From positions 18,755,397 to 18,819,396 of the forward strand of contig OU452219.1 of assembly GCA_911728455.2 (NCBI GenBank): a stretch of DNA of 64,000 nucleotides, in the 5' to 3' direction. Below, in pieces: positions 1-13,710 of the stretch (within the stretch, counting starts at the first letter, position 1; the number at the start of each line of letters is the position of its first letter). The notes beneath the pieces were generated by a model, which worked only from the letters and a program-made list of their open reading frames with translations, was not told the origin of the DNA and ran no database searches. The position numbers and the translations under genes are program-made. The DNA comes from Marthasterias glacialis. Lineage: Eukaryota > Echinodermata > Asteroidea > Forcipulatida > Asteriidae.

Positions 1-529
1 ATATACGCACCATTCAACAACCTTTGAATCTTGTAAACTATGGAAAAAAAATGCATTTTGCGCAATTTCATATCGGTCTTAGTTTGATTGTGGCAATCAA
101 AATAAGCAAAGGTGATTTATGAAGTCTTTAACTGCTATTTCCTGGACTTTGGAAGTGTTTCAGATGGAAATATTTCTCAGGAAGATGGTTACTGCGATGA
201 CCTGTATAATCGATGACCTTTCAGATTGAAACTTGTCGATCATTCTGATATTCACTAGACCGGTACTTTGTCTTGGTGAACAAAAAGTGGTGGTATGATC
301 ACTTGGCACGTATCCAAAGGCTTAATATGAACCCAAATCACATGCTGTTTTCATCAGAAAACCGCAGAAATGACCTTTTGATAGCCTTTATTTTGAAAGG
401 GGCGTTAAACAAGATTGTTGGTATGGCATCTTTTTTTAGAACAAATCAATGGACATCCTAGAGCTAGTTCGATCAAGGGCCAATGGTTACCTAGTGGCTG
501 GTTCGTGACGTACGTAGAGCTCGCGCACT
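1..529. other. No feature recognised
   Basis: No exon-like open frame with splice sites, no RNA gene and no clear repeat were seen. The short open frames here have no recognisable protein similarity. Confidence 0.5.
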
Positions 530-770
530 GAAGTTGGAGTGGGAACGACTCTAGTCGAACTATTCATTTTTCTGATAGCTGGTCCTCTCTGCTCTGTACT
601 ATTAAAACAGCTATCGGTAACCAGAGATGCGACCAATCTCGATAGGTTGTTAGACTAATCCGACCATTGACGACTAGCGTGCGTTCAATCAGAGGTAGTT
701 GAACTTCGGTTAACTGTGGTCCTTGATCGAACCTGCTCCAAGATGTAGTCTTTTTAGAAACCTTCCTTCA
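530..770 (+). repeat. Dispersed repeat, copy 1 (second copy near 54680-54880)
   Basis: Diverged copy of a repeat also present near 54680-54880. Shared stretches include CGGTAACCAG (TGGTAACCAG in the other copy), ATGCGACCA, and GTCCTTGATCGAAC followed by a TGCTC core. The family is not recognised and no clear terminal repeats were found. Confidence 0.55.
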
Positions 771-1997
771 AAGCTGAAGTGTTGTGTCCCTTTTGGAAAT
801 TTGGCGCGTTGGCACTTAAAACACTTTGAAATAACCATATTGTGTGTGTATTCTGTTCAAGCACGGGACAACATTGGTAATTGTCAAAGACCAATATCCG
901 CACTTTATGTGACCCAACATATACATGAAATAACAAAACCTGTGAAATTTTAAGCTCATTGGTCCTCAGAATCACACAGAAAATAGTGAAAAATTCACCT
1001 TGTACGTTTTCACTGTTCAGTTTTCAGACGTCAGGTTTTGGACTTGCGAGATCAAAACTAATTGTTTTATTCATTTCTCAAAAACTATAGCATTTCAAAT
1101 AGCAAACAAATTTTCAAGGTAAGTTTTCCACCATGAACCATCTTTATACTATGTAAGTTGTGTGCAAATCTGTGAATATATACATTTTCGTTCTTGCCAA
1201 TGTTGTGCTCACCTGTTCAAACGAACATGGAAACAGATCACAAGCCGGTAGTTGACTTTAACTCCTCACCAGATTGGGTGATTTTTTTTTTCCCCTCTGC
1301 CCCCTTCAGTTTCAATGGTCTAACGCCAAACTGAAAAGAAAAAAAAAATGTAAAAAAATGTTGTTTCCTCCTTTTGGTTGCAATTGCAAAGTTACGATTG
1401 CATCCATACAGTTTTCTCAGAAAATGGCAACATCTCGGCCAGAAAAAAAACAAAGAAGAATTTTTAAAAAAATGCCAGGACATCTCATCCAAGCAACCCT
1501 CTAGACGAGGTTTCAAACAAAGTTTGATAAGCCTTATTACCAGTGTTGGAATAAACCTCCCCTTCCTCGAGGGAAAAAAAAAAGCGGTCAAAATTTGTCA
1601 TCTAGTGGAAAAATACTGAAAAATAAGTCCCCACATTAAGGAAGTTGCTGATTACAAGAGACGTGTGTGTGGTTAACCAGTAGCCATTAAAGGGATCGAA
1701 CAACCTGGATATTTCTTGTAGAATTTATTCGTTCTTGTCATCCAGTTTTCAAGAACCATCAAAAAGCCAACAACCCGGGGAAATATTCCCTCGATGCACT
1801 AGCTTAAGTACCTGTAAATGGTATAGAATTTTAAAAATTTTGGGGTTGATACTGGATTAGTTCGTGTAAAAGTTACTCTTGTTGTCAAGTGTTTTGATCG
1901 GGCATACAGAGTCATCCAGTGTTCTGTTGAGGATTCATTGAACAGCTATTAAAAATTATGAAATTATGTCATTTCAATGATACACCGTCCATCCAAA
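771..1997. other. No gene seen
   Basis: AT-rich sequence with A/T homopolymer runs. A 117-codon minus-strand open frame at 1238-1591 is low-complexity and lacks homology or exon context, so no gene is called. Confidence 0.5.
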
Positions 1998-2365
1998 GGT
2001 ATTCTAGGGTAATAATAATAATAACTAGTTCTTATATAGCGCATTTCACAATAACGTCTCAATGCGCTTTACATTAGTGCCCTAGTCATTGGGCCAATAA
2101 CATTCCTGTAATCTTTCTCAGCTCCCTGGGAAGTATACAGCCCCGAGCTGCCGTGGCGCTCCGGAGGCTTTTTCAAACACAATATCAACCTCTAGCCTCG
2201 CAGGTACCCATTTAATACCCCTGGGTGAAGAGAAGCAATTATAGTAAAGCATCTTGCTCAAGGACACATGTGTCATGACCGGGATTCGAACCCACACCCC
2301 GATGACTTAACCACCAGAACTTGAGTCTGGTGCACTAGACCGCTCGGCCATGACAGGCCATAGAC
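1998..2365 (-). mobile_element. tRNA-Leu-derived SINE, near full length
   Basis: Read on the minus strand, the element starts with a tRNA-like head (about 2360 down to 2275) with an A-box like TGGCCGAGCGGTC, an anticodon-arm-like stem around CTCAAGT (CAA anticodon position, suggesting Leu), a long variable-arm region and a B-box GGTTCGAATCC. The body follows and ends in ATATAAGAACTAGTTATTATT with a (TTA)n tail. TGTCATG at the 5' end of the head can pair with CATGACA at its 3' end, so the acceptor stem is still foldable. A truncated plus-strand copy lies at about 52370-52555, and other tRNA-Leu heads lie at 33470-33540 and 34967-35053. Confidence 0.75.
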
Positions 2366-2789
2366 TATTGTTGATGACTCAAACAATTTTTGGGCCGTGG
2401 TAGTCATCTACATGTACACCATACTTAAGTGAAAGATGTTAATAATAGTTACAGGTTTGAACAACAAGGAATGTTGTTTTACTGTACATGTTGTCACTTT
2501 GACGTGGGGAAAACTTCAGATGCTGAAATCTATCTCCTCTTTTCTCCGAATGGCTTAGCGTAATTTTCAACGAAAGTTTCATAACTTGGTTTTCTTGTTT
2601 CTTGAAAGGAGGTTGGAATGGATGTATTCTGAAAAAAAAGATGTAAAATTGATAAATAGATCATAGCTTTCCTTGAAACCGGGATGATTAGAGTAAATGT
2701 AAACTCCCCCAAAGTCAGTGATGTGCCACCGCATTAGTTCCTTGAAAACAGACAAATGGAAAGGTTGACTCTTCCTAAATCAGTGGTGC
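2366..2789. other. No gene seen
   Basis: Unique-looking sequence; no exon or repeat could be supported. Confidence 0.45.
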
Positions 2790-2969
2790 AATAGACCTTT
2801 ATCATGCTGCAACCATTTTGGTCATGTTCCCTGTATCCAACAACAGTAATATATGCTAATATTCCTTGTACAAAAAGGAACCAGACTATTTGCCCTTCCA
2901 GCCTCAGTTTGGTTCCATTGGTTTGAATGGGAGAAAATCAAGATGGCCGCACCATGATAAAGGTCTATT
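2790..2969. mobile_element. MITE with terminal inverted repeats
   Basis: The left end AATAGACCTTTATCATG and the right end CATGATAAAGGTCTATT are exact reverse complements and the similarity continues inward (AACCATTTTG versus the AAGATGGCCG side). About 180 bp with no coding capacity. The superfamily is unknown. Confidence 0.7.
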
Positions 2970-5900
2970 CCCCTTTGACAGACCTTAAGCTAGAAATTCC
3001 AAGCAAAAATGGCGGTAAAAAACATTACACAATAGATAATTAACCCTAATGGTGAAATACTAGCAACAGTAATTGTTATTTTTCCAAATAATCATCTAAA
3101 AGCTTAATTGAGTTAATAAGTAAGATTTATGCAAAGATCTATCAAATGTGGTCTGTAGATGGCATGTATATTATTCGGGTGTAACAACGTTATTTGAAAG
3201 TGGTTTGAGAAAATAGGAACTTCACTTTTAAAAATACAAATGCCTCATAAAATGCAGATGTTTTTTTGCCCACATTTGTTTTTTTCCCAGTAACCAAATA
3301 TTTTGAAGGCTTCCCAGTGTAAGAAGTTATGGAAACAAAAACCCCAAATTATTTCTTAAAGGGAATGTATGACATTTGTAATAAAACATTTTTGTAACAA
3401 ATTTGCACACTTGTCTACAAAAAAGAGTAATAGAGGGTGGATCATTAAGTTGGCCTGGGGCCAGCTGTTATGCTTGGGTGTTAATCCTCTATTTGGTCCC
3501 TTAAACATAAAGGGGCGGGATGTTACCATCTTCCTTGAAAAATATATTTCAACTCCTATTTCTGGGTAGAATTTGTCTGTTGTAGAAGTTTTGTAAAGAC
3601 ACAATTATTTTAAAAGGATAGCAGTACACTGGTCTAAAAACTTACAGGACGGATGTTCATTCTTTTGAGGGGAAGGCAGTTTTTGTTGCCTAACTAAAGG
3701 GCACAGGTCTGCATGGGGGTCAATAAAAAAATCGGACTGGAACATTTCCAAAGGGCACCTAGGCAATGACCAGGGGAGTGGAGGCCATTGCCTCTGTTGC
3801 CACTGTGAAGTATCAGGCCTAAACACAAGGTTGTGTCCTCCCTTCCATATTTGTTTTTTTTCTGGTGTTGTACCTTCTCTTTAATATGTAGATAATTTCC
3901 TGGTGGTGTATCACAATCATTTACACCATGAGATACAAGCTTCATGCAGCCCTCAAACAGAAGGGTTTTCCCCTTTGCTGAAAGTTGCACGTGTCATTCT
4001 AAAATGAAACCAAAAATATCATTTTTTTTTTTTTTTTTTTATCAGATCACAAACTTCCTCCTAAATTTGTTTGTCTTCAAAATAATTTGAGATCCACCGT
4101 CATGCATTATTTACAAGTTTTCCCCGAAGAGGAACATTCAACAACTTTAAAACTAAGTGAAAAAATGCCCCAACAGACGAGGAGTGAATCAGAAATAAAA
4201 TTCATGTTTTTTTAAATTATTTTTATCAATGGGTTAACCAGTGAGTAACCCTCCATAGCTGTGGACAAGAATCCAGCGTTAAGGGAAAAAAAAAACTCAC
4301 TGCTAAGGAACATGGATTGTGCATCTTTACCATCGTTTGTATTTTCTTGAGGGATGTCCACACCTCAGTTACGAAGCTCAAGAACTCTAGCCAAATCCCA
4401 ATGACAAATTGATTTGAATTTGGTTGACCACTAATCGAGGTATAGGTTTTCTTATCCAATGGACATCTACCAATCCAAATGTCAACCACAGAGCTAGAAG
4501 GATTGACAAGAGCGCTAACTTGCCCTGAGTTTTAAAGCATTTTGTATGGCTGTTGCACGGCTATTTGCATAAGTGCAATTTGGTCTTTTCTGTGCGTCAT
4601 CGAATCAAATACGCTGCGAATGTGACCGCTGGCTGGTAATGTGCATACGAGACTGCCATGACTTGGCGACTGTGCCATGACCTGGCAACTTTTTAAGATA
4701 AATTCATTCTCATTGCGCCATCTTTTGGAGCAGACTTGGCTTCCACCCTAGACATCTATTGAAGCGTTGAATCCCAAATAGACTTGTCATGCTCCATATT
4801 TTGTCAGAAGATGGACGTGAGTAAAAATGCTCTCCATTCATAATCATTTTGATAGCTTTAATAGATGCGCAGTGCACAGTAAGGTAACGCACAGGGAATC
4901 AGAATCCCAACCAAAACTTCCCAAGTAAGTTTTATTGTGGGTGATGATGCGGATGTACGCAGATCATCAGTCGCGCCCGCACTGGACGCACACACCTAAT
5001 GCAAAATTCTCGCTGTCAACATGTTCTGTTTAAATTAAAATTGTTCCGCAGTCCGCACATATAGGAAAACAAGTCTGCATAATTGTACACAACGGGGAGT
5101 TAGCGCACTCGTCAATATATTATATCTGTGATGTTAACCAATCAGAAAACATAAACGGCTGTCAGCAAAATTTCTATAAACATAATTTTAAAAATAATAA
5201 TAATTATAATTTATGTAATCTTTTGATTATTAGCCAGTTTGGTTGATTTACTATCCTGCAACGGTGTAGCCAGGATTTTTTCACTGGAGGCGGGGGAATG
5301 GGCATTACTTTTTAGTTGGGGGCAGGTCTATAATTTTTTAATGAATTACATGTATTTACATTTTTGTATGGGGCATCTTGGGGGGGGGGGGGCATGTGCC
5401 CCCCAGGCCCCAAAAAGCTTCAATTTGATTAAAAACACTGCAACAAAATTGGACAAAATAAAAATAATTAATCAGTTATATTTAGCTTCCATTCCTGTTA
5501 CACAAAAAATAACTTAAAGATAAACTTTAGTTGAGACCTGTGGATAGATACTTTGGAAGAATGTTATAATGGGATCTTGGTGCATTGTGTGCAATAAATT
5601 GATCACCCAACTCAAAAATCATGTAGAGTGTACACCCAGGAGTACGAGCCAGGGGTGGGGGGTAAGTGGGGCAGTTCCCCCCAAAAAAAAAAAAAAAAAA
5701 AAAAGAAGAACAAATATACATTTTTATTAGAAATTGGTAGAAATTCGGGCAAACCAACCCCTGTGCCCCCTTAACCAAAGAGGCCCCATATGCCTATGAG
5801 TGTACATCATTGCAGTTTTCATGAACTGACATATTAGACAATACAGGGTGAAACTGCGTTTTGAGATATTGTGGGTCGATGTTGGTCGAGTTTTAAAACC

Positions 5901-8440
5901 GATTTTATTTCAATGTTGAAAAAATTAAATTTGTTTACATTGTTAGAAAGCTAAAGTCTCAAAGAACACATACACTTTGTGGAACACACACACATTACAC
6001 GCTCTGTCACTTCGAGTAAACTAAAAAACAACCATGCAAACCACGTTGTGTGAAAAGCTACAATCCCTCACTTCGTGGAAACAAGAAAATGCAGTTTTAA
6101 CTCATTTTGGCTCAATGACATTACTGTAACTAAGCAACCAAGATGTTTGAAGACTTGATACAGGGCAGAAAGAAAGGTATCAATGAATACCGTCTGAATA
6201 TTGACGTCACTAAAACTTGTGAGAAAAAAAAATATTTCGAACAGTATGTCACCTCTTGAAAACAAGGACGATATGTAGGCCTACCTTATCTCAATACTAT
6301 CATCTCATCATCCTTAGATAACTCATATTTGATGCCACACAGTACAAACTTGTAATGAACGACCAATAACAGTAATGCAAGTCAGTTTACTGAACCACTT
6401 GTATCCAAATTATGTGGACATCCATGTGAAGAGGCCAGCAAACATCCGAGTCTGTTAATGTTAGAGTAAATGCCAAGTCGGAGTTTAAGTCCAACACATT
6501 GAATCATTGGATAAGATTCCCAGACTGGCTCCTAAGATGAGGTAGCTAATATTAATCATTAGTTTGTAAGCCAGATGTGACATTAGAGGACAAGTCACCA
6601 TGGCAATAATGGAAGCTCGTGGTGAAACCTATCACGAGGTGTTAGGACTGTTAGATCAAACAGTTTGTAGCCGGTCCAGATTGCGATGGTCTCTTTAAAC
6701 CTTCTCTATTTAGTCTCCTTGTTATAGAGAGGTCATTAGTATGAAGTGTCTAACTGGAGGTAACAGGGCAGCATCACTACTCTTTAATTAAGTATGTGTA
6801 AATGCAAAGTTCAACATTCAAAATAGTGATCGGCCCAATGGTACACATTTTTAACTTCAACGAATCTTTTTTTACATATTTGTTTTAGCATAAACTGGGA
6901 TTATTTGATATATTATTATTGTCATAAATCTAAGTAAGCTTACAATGTAAACAAAATATCTGTGTGTCATTGGTACCCATTCAGAGATGGTAATCGATAG
7001 TATTAATGCATGTTAATAGTTAGAAGATGCACCAGTCGCATTTAGATGGTACCCCATTCAGTGTTTTTCCCCTGACCGATGAATTGAACGTGATAAAATG
7101 AAGTTGACGTTCTGACAATAATTTATGTACCATGCGAACGAAGGGGCAGAAGCGGAGGGGTTTATCAAGGTTTAGCTTCACTTTGAGCTTCTACACGAGT
7201 AGGTGGCAGTAACCTTACAGTCACATCATCAACTTTTTGAGCTCTCCGTCCATTGTGCCAATGGTAGGCAAGCCACACCTATTAAACTGTTGGCAGTCAA
7301 CACGTTCAAATTTTGGGAAAATGCACACATGACCATTTCCCAAAGCTTAATGCAAGCAAACATACTCTTGAAGTTATGTTTTGTGCTCGAGCCTTGGGGG
7401 GGATTCGTTTTAGGTATTGACTCAATCTCATGGTAATAGTTGGTAAAACCGATGTGTGCTCTTTTGACGTTTTACATCTGCATTTTTCATTTTTCAGTAA
7501 CAAGTGTACCACGAATTCTTTCTCCAGAAATGATGAAAAAAAACGACAATTATGTATGGTGGTGAAATCATTATTTTATGATTATCTGTCGGGGGTGGGG
7601 TGGGGGGTGGTAGAGAAGAATTTTATTCTCTGTGTACTTGGGGTGAAAATAACCTGTTGCATATTTTTTTGTTAAACGGATTTTTGGAAGGTGTTCTTGA
7701 AAGGTGTTGTTGTTTACCCATAATGCACGCTGACAAAATGAAATGTGAATCACCTTGCTTGTGTACGACTATTGGTCGGTTGATGTATGTATATGTACCT
7801 CACAATCAGAAATGGTTCGTTGCCTGGTTCAACAAAATGAGAGTGTAGAGCGAAGTGGTATTTGTTTTCATTTTTTTTTTAGAGTGGGTTGGAAAGTGGT
7901 ATCGTCAACGGGTAGGAAAGCTGTCGACCCTGTGCTGTGAAAAGGAGTGGTATTACTGGAGCTTCCAATACTTTGTCAAGTTATGAAAAAAAAAGCTCAG
8001 ATTGCGTACATGTTGCGCTTTGTGTGGAGCGATTGCTGGTGACATTTCAGTTTAGACTTCTTTATCAAGAAACTTGTTCATCGAGAAACCAAGTGTACTT
8101 AAAACATGAGGTTGGGATTATTTGTTGCCTTTGATGTTTTTTGATTGATTCAGTATGATAATTATGCACAGGTTTCTTCTCAATTTGAAGTCATACTTAG
8201 TTGCTTCTAACTCCAGACCAAACTGGCAACATGTCGTTTCGTTTTCACAGAGTAGGGTCGAATATAAGCTTCCATTCAAATTTTAGTGGTTGATTTCGCT
8301 AGTCCATTTATGTGAAAACTTGAAATAATGTCTCGTAAAATGACTTGTTTGGCCACAAAGTGCATGCTCAATTTTTCAGGCCTGAGTTGGTCAGGGGCAA
8401 GCTTTTGTATATGACAGTGTGACAAACTTAACATTGAGCA
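2970..8440. other. Gene-free, repeat-bearing stretch
   Basis: No supported exon. It holds homopolymers (T run about 4021-4040, G run about 5381-5392, A run about 5683-5704). At about 3690-3800, minus strand, there is a copy of the repeat family seen at 16840-16975 and 27665-27830, with GGAGGCCATTGCCTC in the shared core. Confidence 0.45.
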
Positions 8441-8545
8441 AAAATTAAAATTAGCTGTTGCAAACTGCTCACCAACCACAAGGACCTGTTGTATAAATGC
8501 AAAAATGTTTGTTAATGGCCTCACGTTTTGGCCTTGGCAGAGTCT
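8440..8545 (-). repeat. Dispersed repeat related to 35740-35905
   Basis: Contains GTTAATGGCCTCACGTTT and AGAGTCTTTCTCA, plus a segment matching the reverse complement of 35860-35905 (ACAAGGACCTGTTGTATAAATGC). The related sequence near 35.8 kb is palindromic, so both may be remnants of one foldback element. Confidence 0.6.
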
Positions 8546-11500
8546 TTCTCACAGGCTAAAAACACTGGCAACACTTGGTACCCAATGTGCCATAGACGTC
8601 CATTGAAAAATAGTGTGTAGGTATTTCCCACAGAATCACATAATGTGACCGATTGACAATTTTAAACCCATATAAGAAAAAAATTCCCAGGATATTCAAA
8701 TTGAACACCCAATATCGCGGCCAATCAAGTCACTCTACCATATACAGTATTCATAGTAAGCTCACAGTGTCCTTGGACACCATTTTTTTTCTTTTTTCTG
8801 GCAGCTTTTAACGCACTCATTTTGCTGGAGCAGGGCACACTTGTATATTGTGTATATACTTGTCAGCATTGGTATTGGTGTTATTTAAGTGCCCATACAG
8901 TTTTAAAACATTTATCAGAGCTTTTATATTTAGCAGTATTTTATCACATGGCGTTGACACAGGGTGATAAATTAACCTGCTTTTTAATCCATTAAACTCA
9001 GTGATAAGTGCTGCAGATACGTCAGTCTATAATATGAATTACCGTACAGGTATTTAACGTTTTATACAATTATCATTATATACAGAGGAAATGAGTATTT
9101 TAGGACTCGGTATTATACAGACGATTCAATTTAAAAAAAAAAAAACAACAACTATTGTAAACACATGGCTTTGTCATTTGTAAATTTAGGTATGTAAAAC
9201 TGTAGATAATTATGCACCGTTAGGATTTGGTGACGTTGATATTAATGTGTTTTTAATTTACAGCAGAACCAAAGCGTCAGTGTATCAATGTTCATGTTGG
9301 AAAGAACCAGATCAAAAACACAATTCTAATCCTATGAACCTTCTGTGGGAGGAAACAGAGAAGTGCGTCCTAAAACAACTTTGACCAAGGGAGCATTGAG
9401 GGAGCAAGGGAAAACTGTTTGCATGTGGTATGAATAAGAAACTCAAGAGTATTAAGAAATTTAAATGTCAGCTCTGCATAAAAGACACAAAGACAACCCT
9501 GGACGAGCCCCGGTAAATCCGCTTCAGCCCCTCCAAATCATATACAATGTTGACTGTTATAAAAACACACTATAAGACGTACACATCCCCATGGACTGAG
9601 GTAGTTCCAAGAAGTTTTTTTTCTTTCACAAACTCCTGACGCATTTCCATCTACATTACAGTTTCTTATGAAAGGATATGTGCACAGCCCTAGGTTCACT
9701 TCGAAATCTCAAACAATTAGAATGGCTCAAATCAGACCAAATGTATTGAAAGATATTTTAAGGCATAGTATTGGTAATTATCTTGAGGATTTAAAAAAAA
9801 AAAACATTAAAGATATTAATTTGTCTGAAAGCCGAGGAAAGCATCAGTGAATATAAAAAAACTAATTGTCTTTTAAGAAAAAAATCTCAACACTTCATTC
9901 AATGTACAGTTATTGCTGGTACCACGTACTGACATATTATTTCAAGAAATATTTCTGTCTGCGATTTAGCGATTTTCCAAAAAAAAACACAGTTGAAACT
10001 GAATTTGGTTAAAAATGGTACCAATTATCACAAGAAGTATTCTGAAATGCAGTCATCTGGAGCATCTGTATGGAATCCGAATGGGATCCTGTTGGCCATG
10101 TAGCTCTACCAAAACAATGTAAAGGACAGTTCAACATCAGAAAACATACAACTCGACTTTCAAAGGTATTTGGGGGGGAAAAAAAACTTTCTGGAGTAAG
10201 CAAATGCCAGCGTCCCAATTGTGTGTCGCTCTTTTTAATATGAACATGTACAGGACAGACTATGTGGTGCATTAAAATGAATATTGTAACAGTTTTTGAT
10301 GTAAGGGTTGCCATGGCAATGTTTTTGCCTTTCTAGATATAACAATCGTACGAGTATGCCTGATTTTGTTCCGAAAAAGATTTCCAAGCTGTACTAAGCA
10401 TGTAATTTTCTCTTGCGTGTATGACAAGAGCATGTTTTTTTTCTGACTGCAGCAACCCCAGGGTCTTTGCCACACACACACGCCATCTTGGAGTTTTCTT
10501 ACATGCAATTCTATGACGTTCAAATTATGAGGCTATTTGTTCCAGAGTAACAATAGTCTGGTGCCGTCGATGTCATACTTCACTGTGATATTGATTATTC
10601 TTCAACAAGGGTGTCAAGGGTTGCCAAGTATTTTGATACTGGATAAAAATCATGAGTCCACATTGAAAAAAAAATGCTTTATGCAAATCGTGTATTTAAT
10701 AATATGCGAATATTATGAATGTATTGCATGTTTAAATCATCAGCAAACTTAGGGGAATAGACTTTGCAAGTCTCTTACATACTCAAATATTGGGGCCTGT
10801 TAAAATATTGGGGCCTGTTAAAGTGCTCCAATTTGCTTCCTGTAAGCAAGGTTCCAAATTTAAAAACAAAACATTTTACGTGGGACTTGCATGGTCTGTC
10901 TAAGCCGAAAAAAAACGCTGAGCAAAGTATTAAGTTAAACAGTGATGGCCTGTGCGTGAGGAAGACTTCATTTTTGTGATAAAAGTGATTTCTTTTCTTG
11001 TGAAATTTTTAGGAGGGGCCCAGAATTCAGCTCCCTCGTTTTGTAATGTCGTGATTACGTTCGTTCTGAAATGTTTATGTTGTGAAAATACCACCAAGTA
11101 GATTTGAATGTACAGAACTATTTGTAGTGTGTCTGCACATCATGATTTGTGCTCAGAATGAGATGTGCGTATAATTTTTTTTCTGTCACCAAACAGTTTT
11201 GGTGTAATATTTCGAGAGACATTTTGTCTCAGAATTTTGATTGACAAAAGTGGTGTTTTTCAACGAGTTAAGCATTCATACAATGGACTCCTGAACAAAA
11301 CAGTTGCCAGTGAACGAAAAAAAAAAAATTTGAAAATCCTTCATAGGGTATTTCTGCGAAAACATGTGATAATTTATCATGATGCAACTTTCTGATGGGG
11401 TTTCGATGTCACTCCTGTAAATCTGTTGAATTAGCACAAGTTTCAGTTTTTCAAAAACCTTTTTTTCTGTTTCATGCCTGTATATTTATCATCAGAAGGC

Positions 11501-13198
11501 AAGTTGAAAAGTGTTTCCATAAAAACAATTCACTTAAATAATGGTTGTGATAACAAAATATCTTGAGTCGTAATTCCATATCAAAACTGTTTACTCGAGA
11601 AACAAATATGAACAGATAAATAATGGTTATCAAGCTGTTTGATTTCTGTTTTCAACAAAAAAAAACGTTTTGAAATGTCTTTAAAGATGTTGGTTATCTC
11701 ACAGTGTGTGAAAGGCTCATCAGATTAGACCTTATGCATTGACGTCATTCCTCTGCCATCTTAAGAGGTAAATGATCTTATGATGAAACAAAACACAACT
11801 GCGTACGCGCGGCGCACTGGATGGCCGAATGGGCAACCTCCCATTGACCTCTACATGAGGGCGCCCTACTCCAGTGACGCTATGTCCGTAAGGTCTATAA
11901 AAATTTCTTGAGGAGCTTTTCAACCAAGATGCACATTCGCTATTAGTGCCTTTGTGCATGGTGTAAAAATAAAACTGCAAAAAAACCCAACTTTTTTTAA
12001 ATATTTTAATAGTAACAACCATGTGATCATTTCTAACCTGAGGCAAAAGAAAGTTACTGCACCTTAAAACCCCAGCTCAACATTGGTAAGAAGAAAAAGA
12101 TAAATGTTCACACATTTACATATACCTTACATGGTATAGAGATAATGATGGTAGAAAACTTTCCTTGAAATATTTCTGTCTGAAGTGTTATCGTTTTTCA
12201 ATAATAAATGAAATAAGATCCAAAATTAGTTTTCGTCTCAGTGAGCCAAAACTCTGCCTACAGGAATGCGTACAAAAATGCTGAATGCAATTTTTACAGT
12301 TTTCTCGCAAACGAAACAACGAAATGAGCTGACATTTTCGCAGGTTGGTTTTATTACATGTATCTTGATTTGTGTAAAGAATGGAATCATTTACAGTCAG
12401 TTTACCACTGTTGAGCTGGGGCTCTAAAGCTACTGAGATGAGTAGGGCTTACTTTTGAAATGTGAAGACGTATCTCACATCTGGATCATGGAATAAACGT
12501 TTTTCACAAAAGGTGGTTACCATTACGTGGTCGTTACCAAAAAACCAATGTATTGTTTCTTTAAATCTTGTATATATCTCAAGTTGACAGTAAACAAAAT
12601 CTGTTATTACCATTTCGTTGGTGCACAGAAGGACGTAACGAACGTTCTCCTGGTAAAGGGGCGTTAAGCAATTACTGTGCAAAATTATGTTTTTAAGAAA
12701 ACTGAACGCTCTTAAAATCATGAGGTTTCACTCTTCGGAAATGTTAACAATATTTATTTTTTGGGGGGGGGGAATTGTATTTTAACATGGAAACAAATTT
12801 GGATCACTTGTTTGAGTGGGAAATGCCCAATAATTCAAATGCCTTTTCTCTGTTTTTTTTCCTTCTTCAGTTAAGTTTTACAGGTTGTTTAATGTACATT
12901 TCTTGATGTATGATTTGTTTACCAATATAAAAGTTGAAGTTGATACTTTTGTTTCCATGTAAATCTCCCATTAAAGACATTTACTTGAATGTATGACTGC
13001 ATTTACTGGAGGACACTAGATTATGATTGGAAAGAAAAAATCAAGTTAGGATGTGTACATGGCAGGAAGCTAGATCATTTGTAGAAGTTGGAGACAAATT
13101 GTTTGACTTTGTGAAGGTGTGTAGGTGCCTAGAGGCACCGAGGGAAAAAACATCAACCATTTTTCCCCCAGTATCTAACTGAAATGCCGGATACTGAA
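8546..13198. other. No gene seen
   Basis: AT-rich sequence with many A/T runs and short open frames lacking homology. A short direct duplication of ATATTGGGGCCTGTTA occurs at about 10788-10821. Nothing else could be supported. Confidence 0.45.
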
Positions 13199-13322
13199 GC
13201 CGTGTCCGACCAAAGTGACTTCGGCCACAGCTTTGGCTGTGGCTGTAATGACAACTTTGAAGAAAAAGACTTTTCGGCATTCTAGCAATAACCACTGCCG
13301 AAGCAATTCATTTGGACACGGC
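13199..13322. mobile_element. Short MITE-like inverted repeat
   Basis: GCCGTGTCC at the left end is mirrored by GGACACGGC at the right, and a second paired block follows (ACTTCGGC and GCCGAAG). About 124 bp, non-coding. Confidence 0.55.
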
Positions 13323-13678
13323 CAAATTCAGGGGTGACAGTCATTTCTAACAAAATGGTCTGAAACTAGCAACTAAATTGAAGTAGGCATGTTGATATAT
13401 TTCAAACTTTCTGGTATTAGCCTCTTGAGCTTCTAGGAACACTACCCACACAACTAGAGGAACAGATCAAAGAGTATGATTTCATTATTTGAAGGTGTAA
13501 AAACAAGTACAATTTTTTTCATCAGGCAGATATAAAAAAAAGTCAAAATTCTGATAATTCTGAAATTCCTCATCCCTGCAAAATTCTCGTCACCAAGAAA
13601 GCCTAACTTATTGCCCTCCATCTCATTGGTTTGAGGGAACATGATTTAGAAAGAGTGTAATACTATTTATTTTCAAAA

Positions 13679-13710
<32 letters not shown>

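Noticed and set aside
1238..1591. 117-codon minus-strand open frame with overlapping plus-strand frames
   Set aside because: Low-complexity, Phe/Lys-rich translation driven by A/T runs; no homology or splice context.
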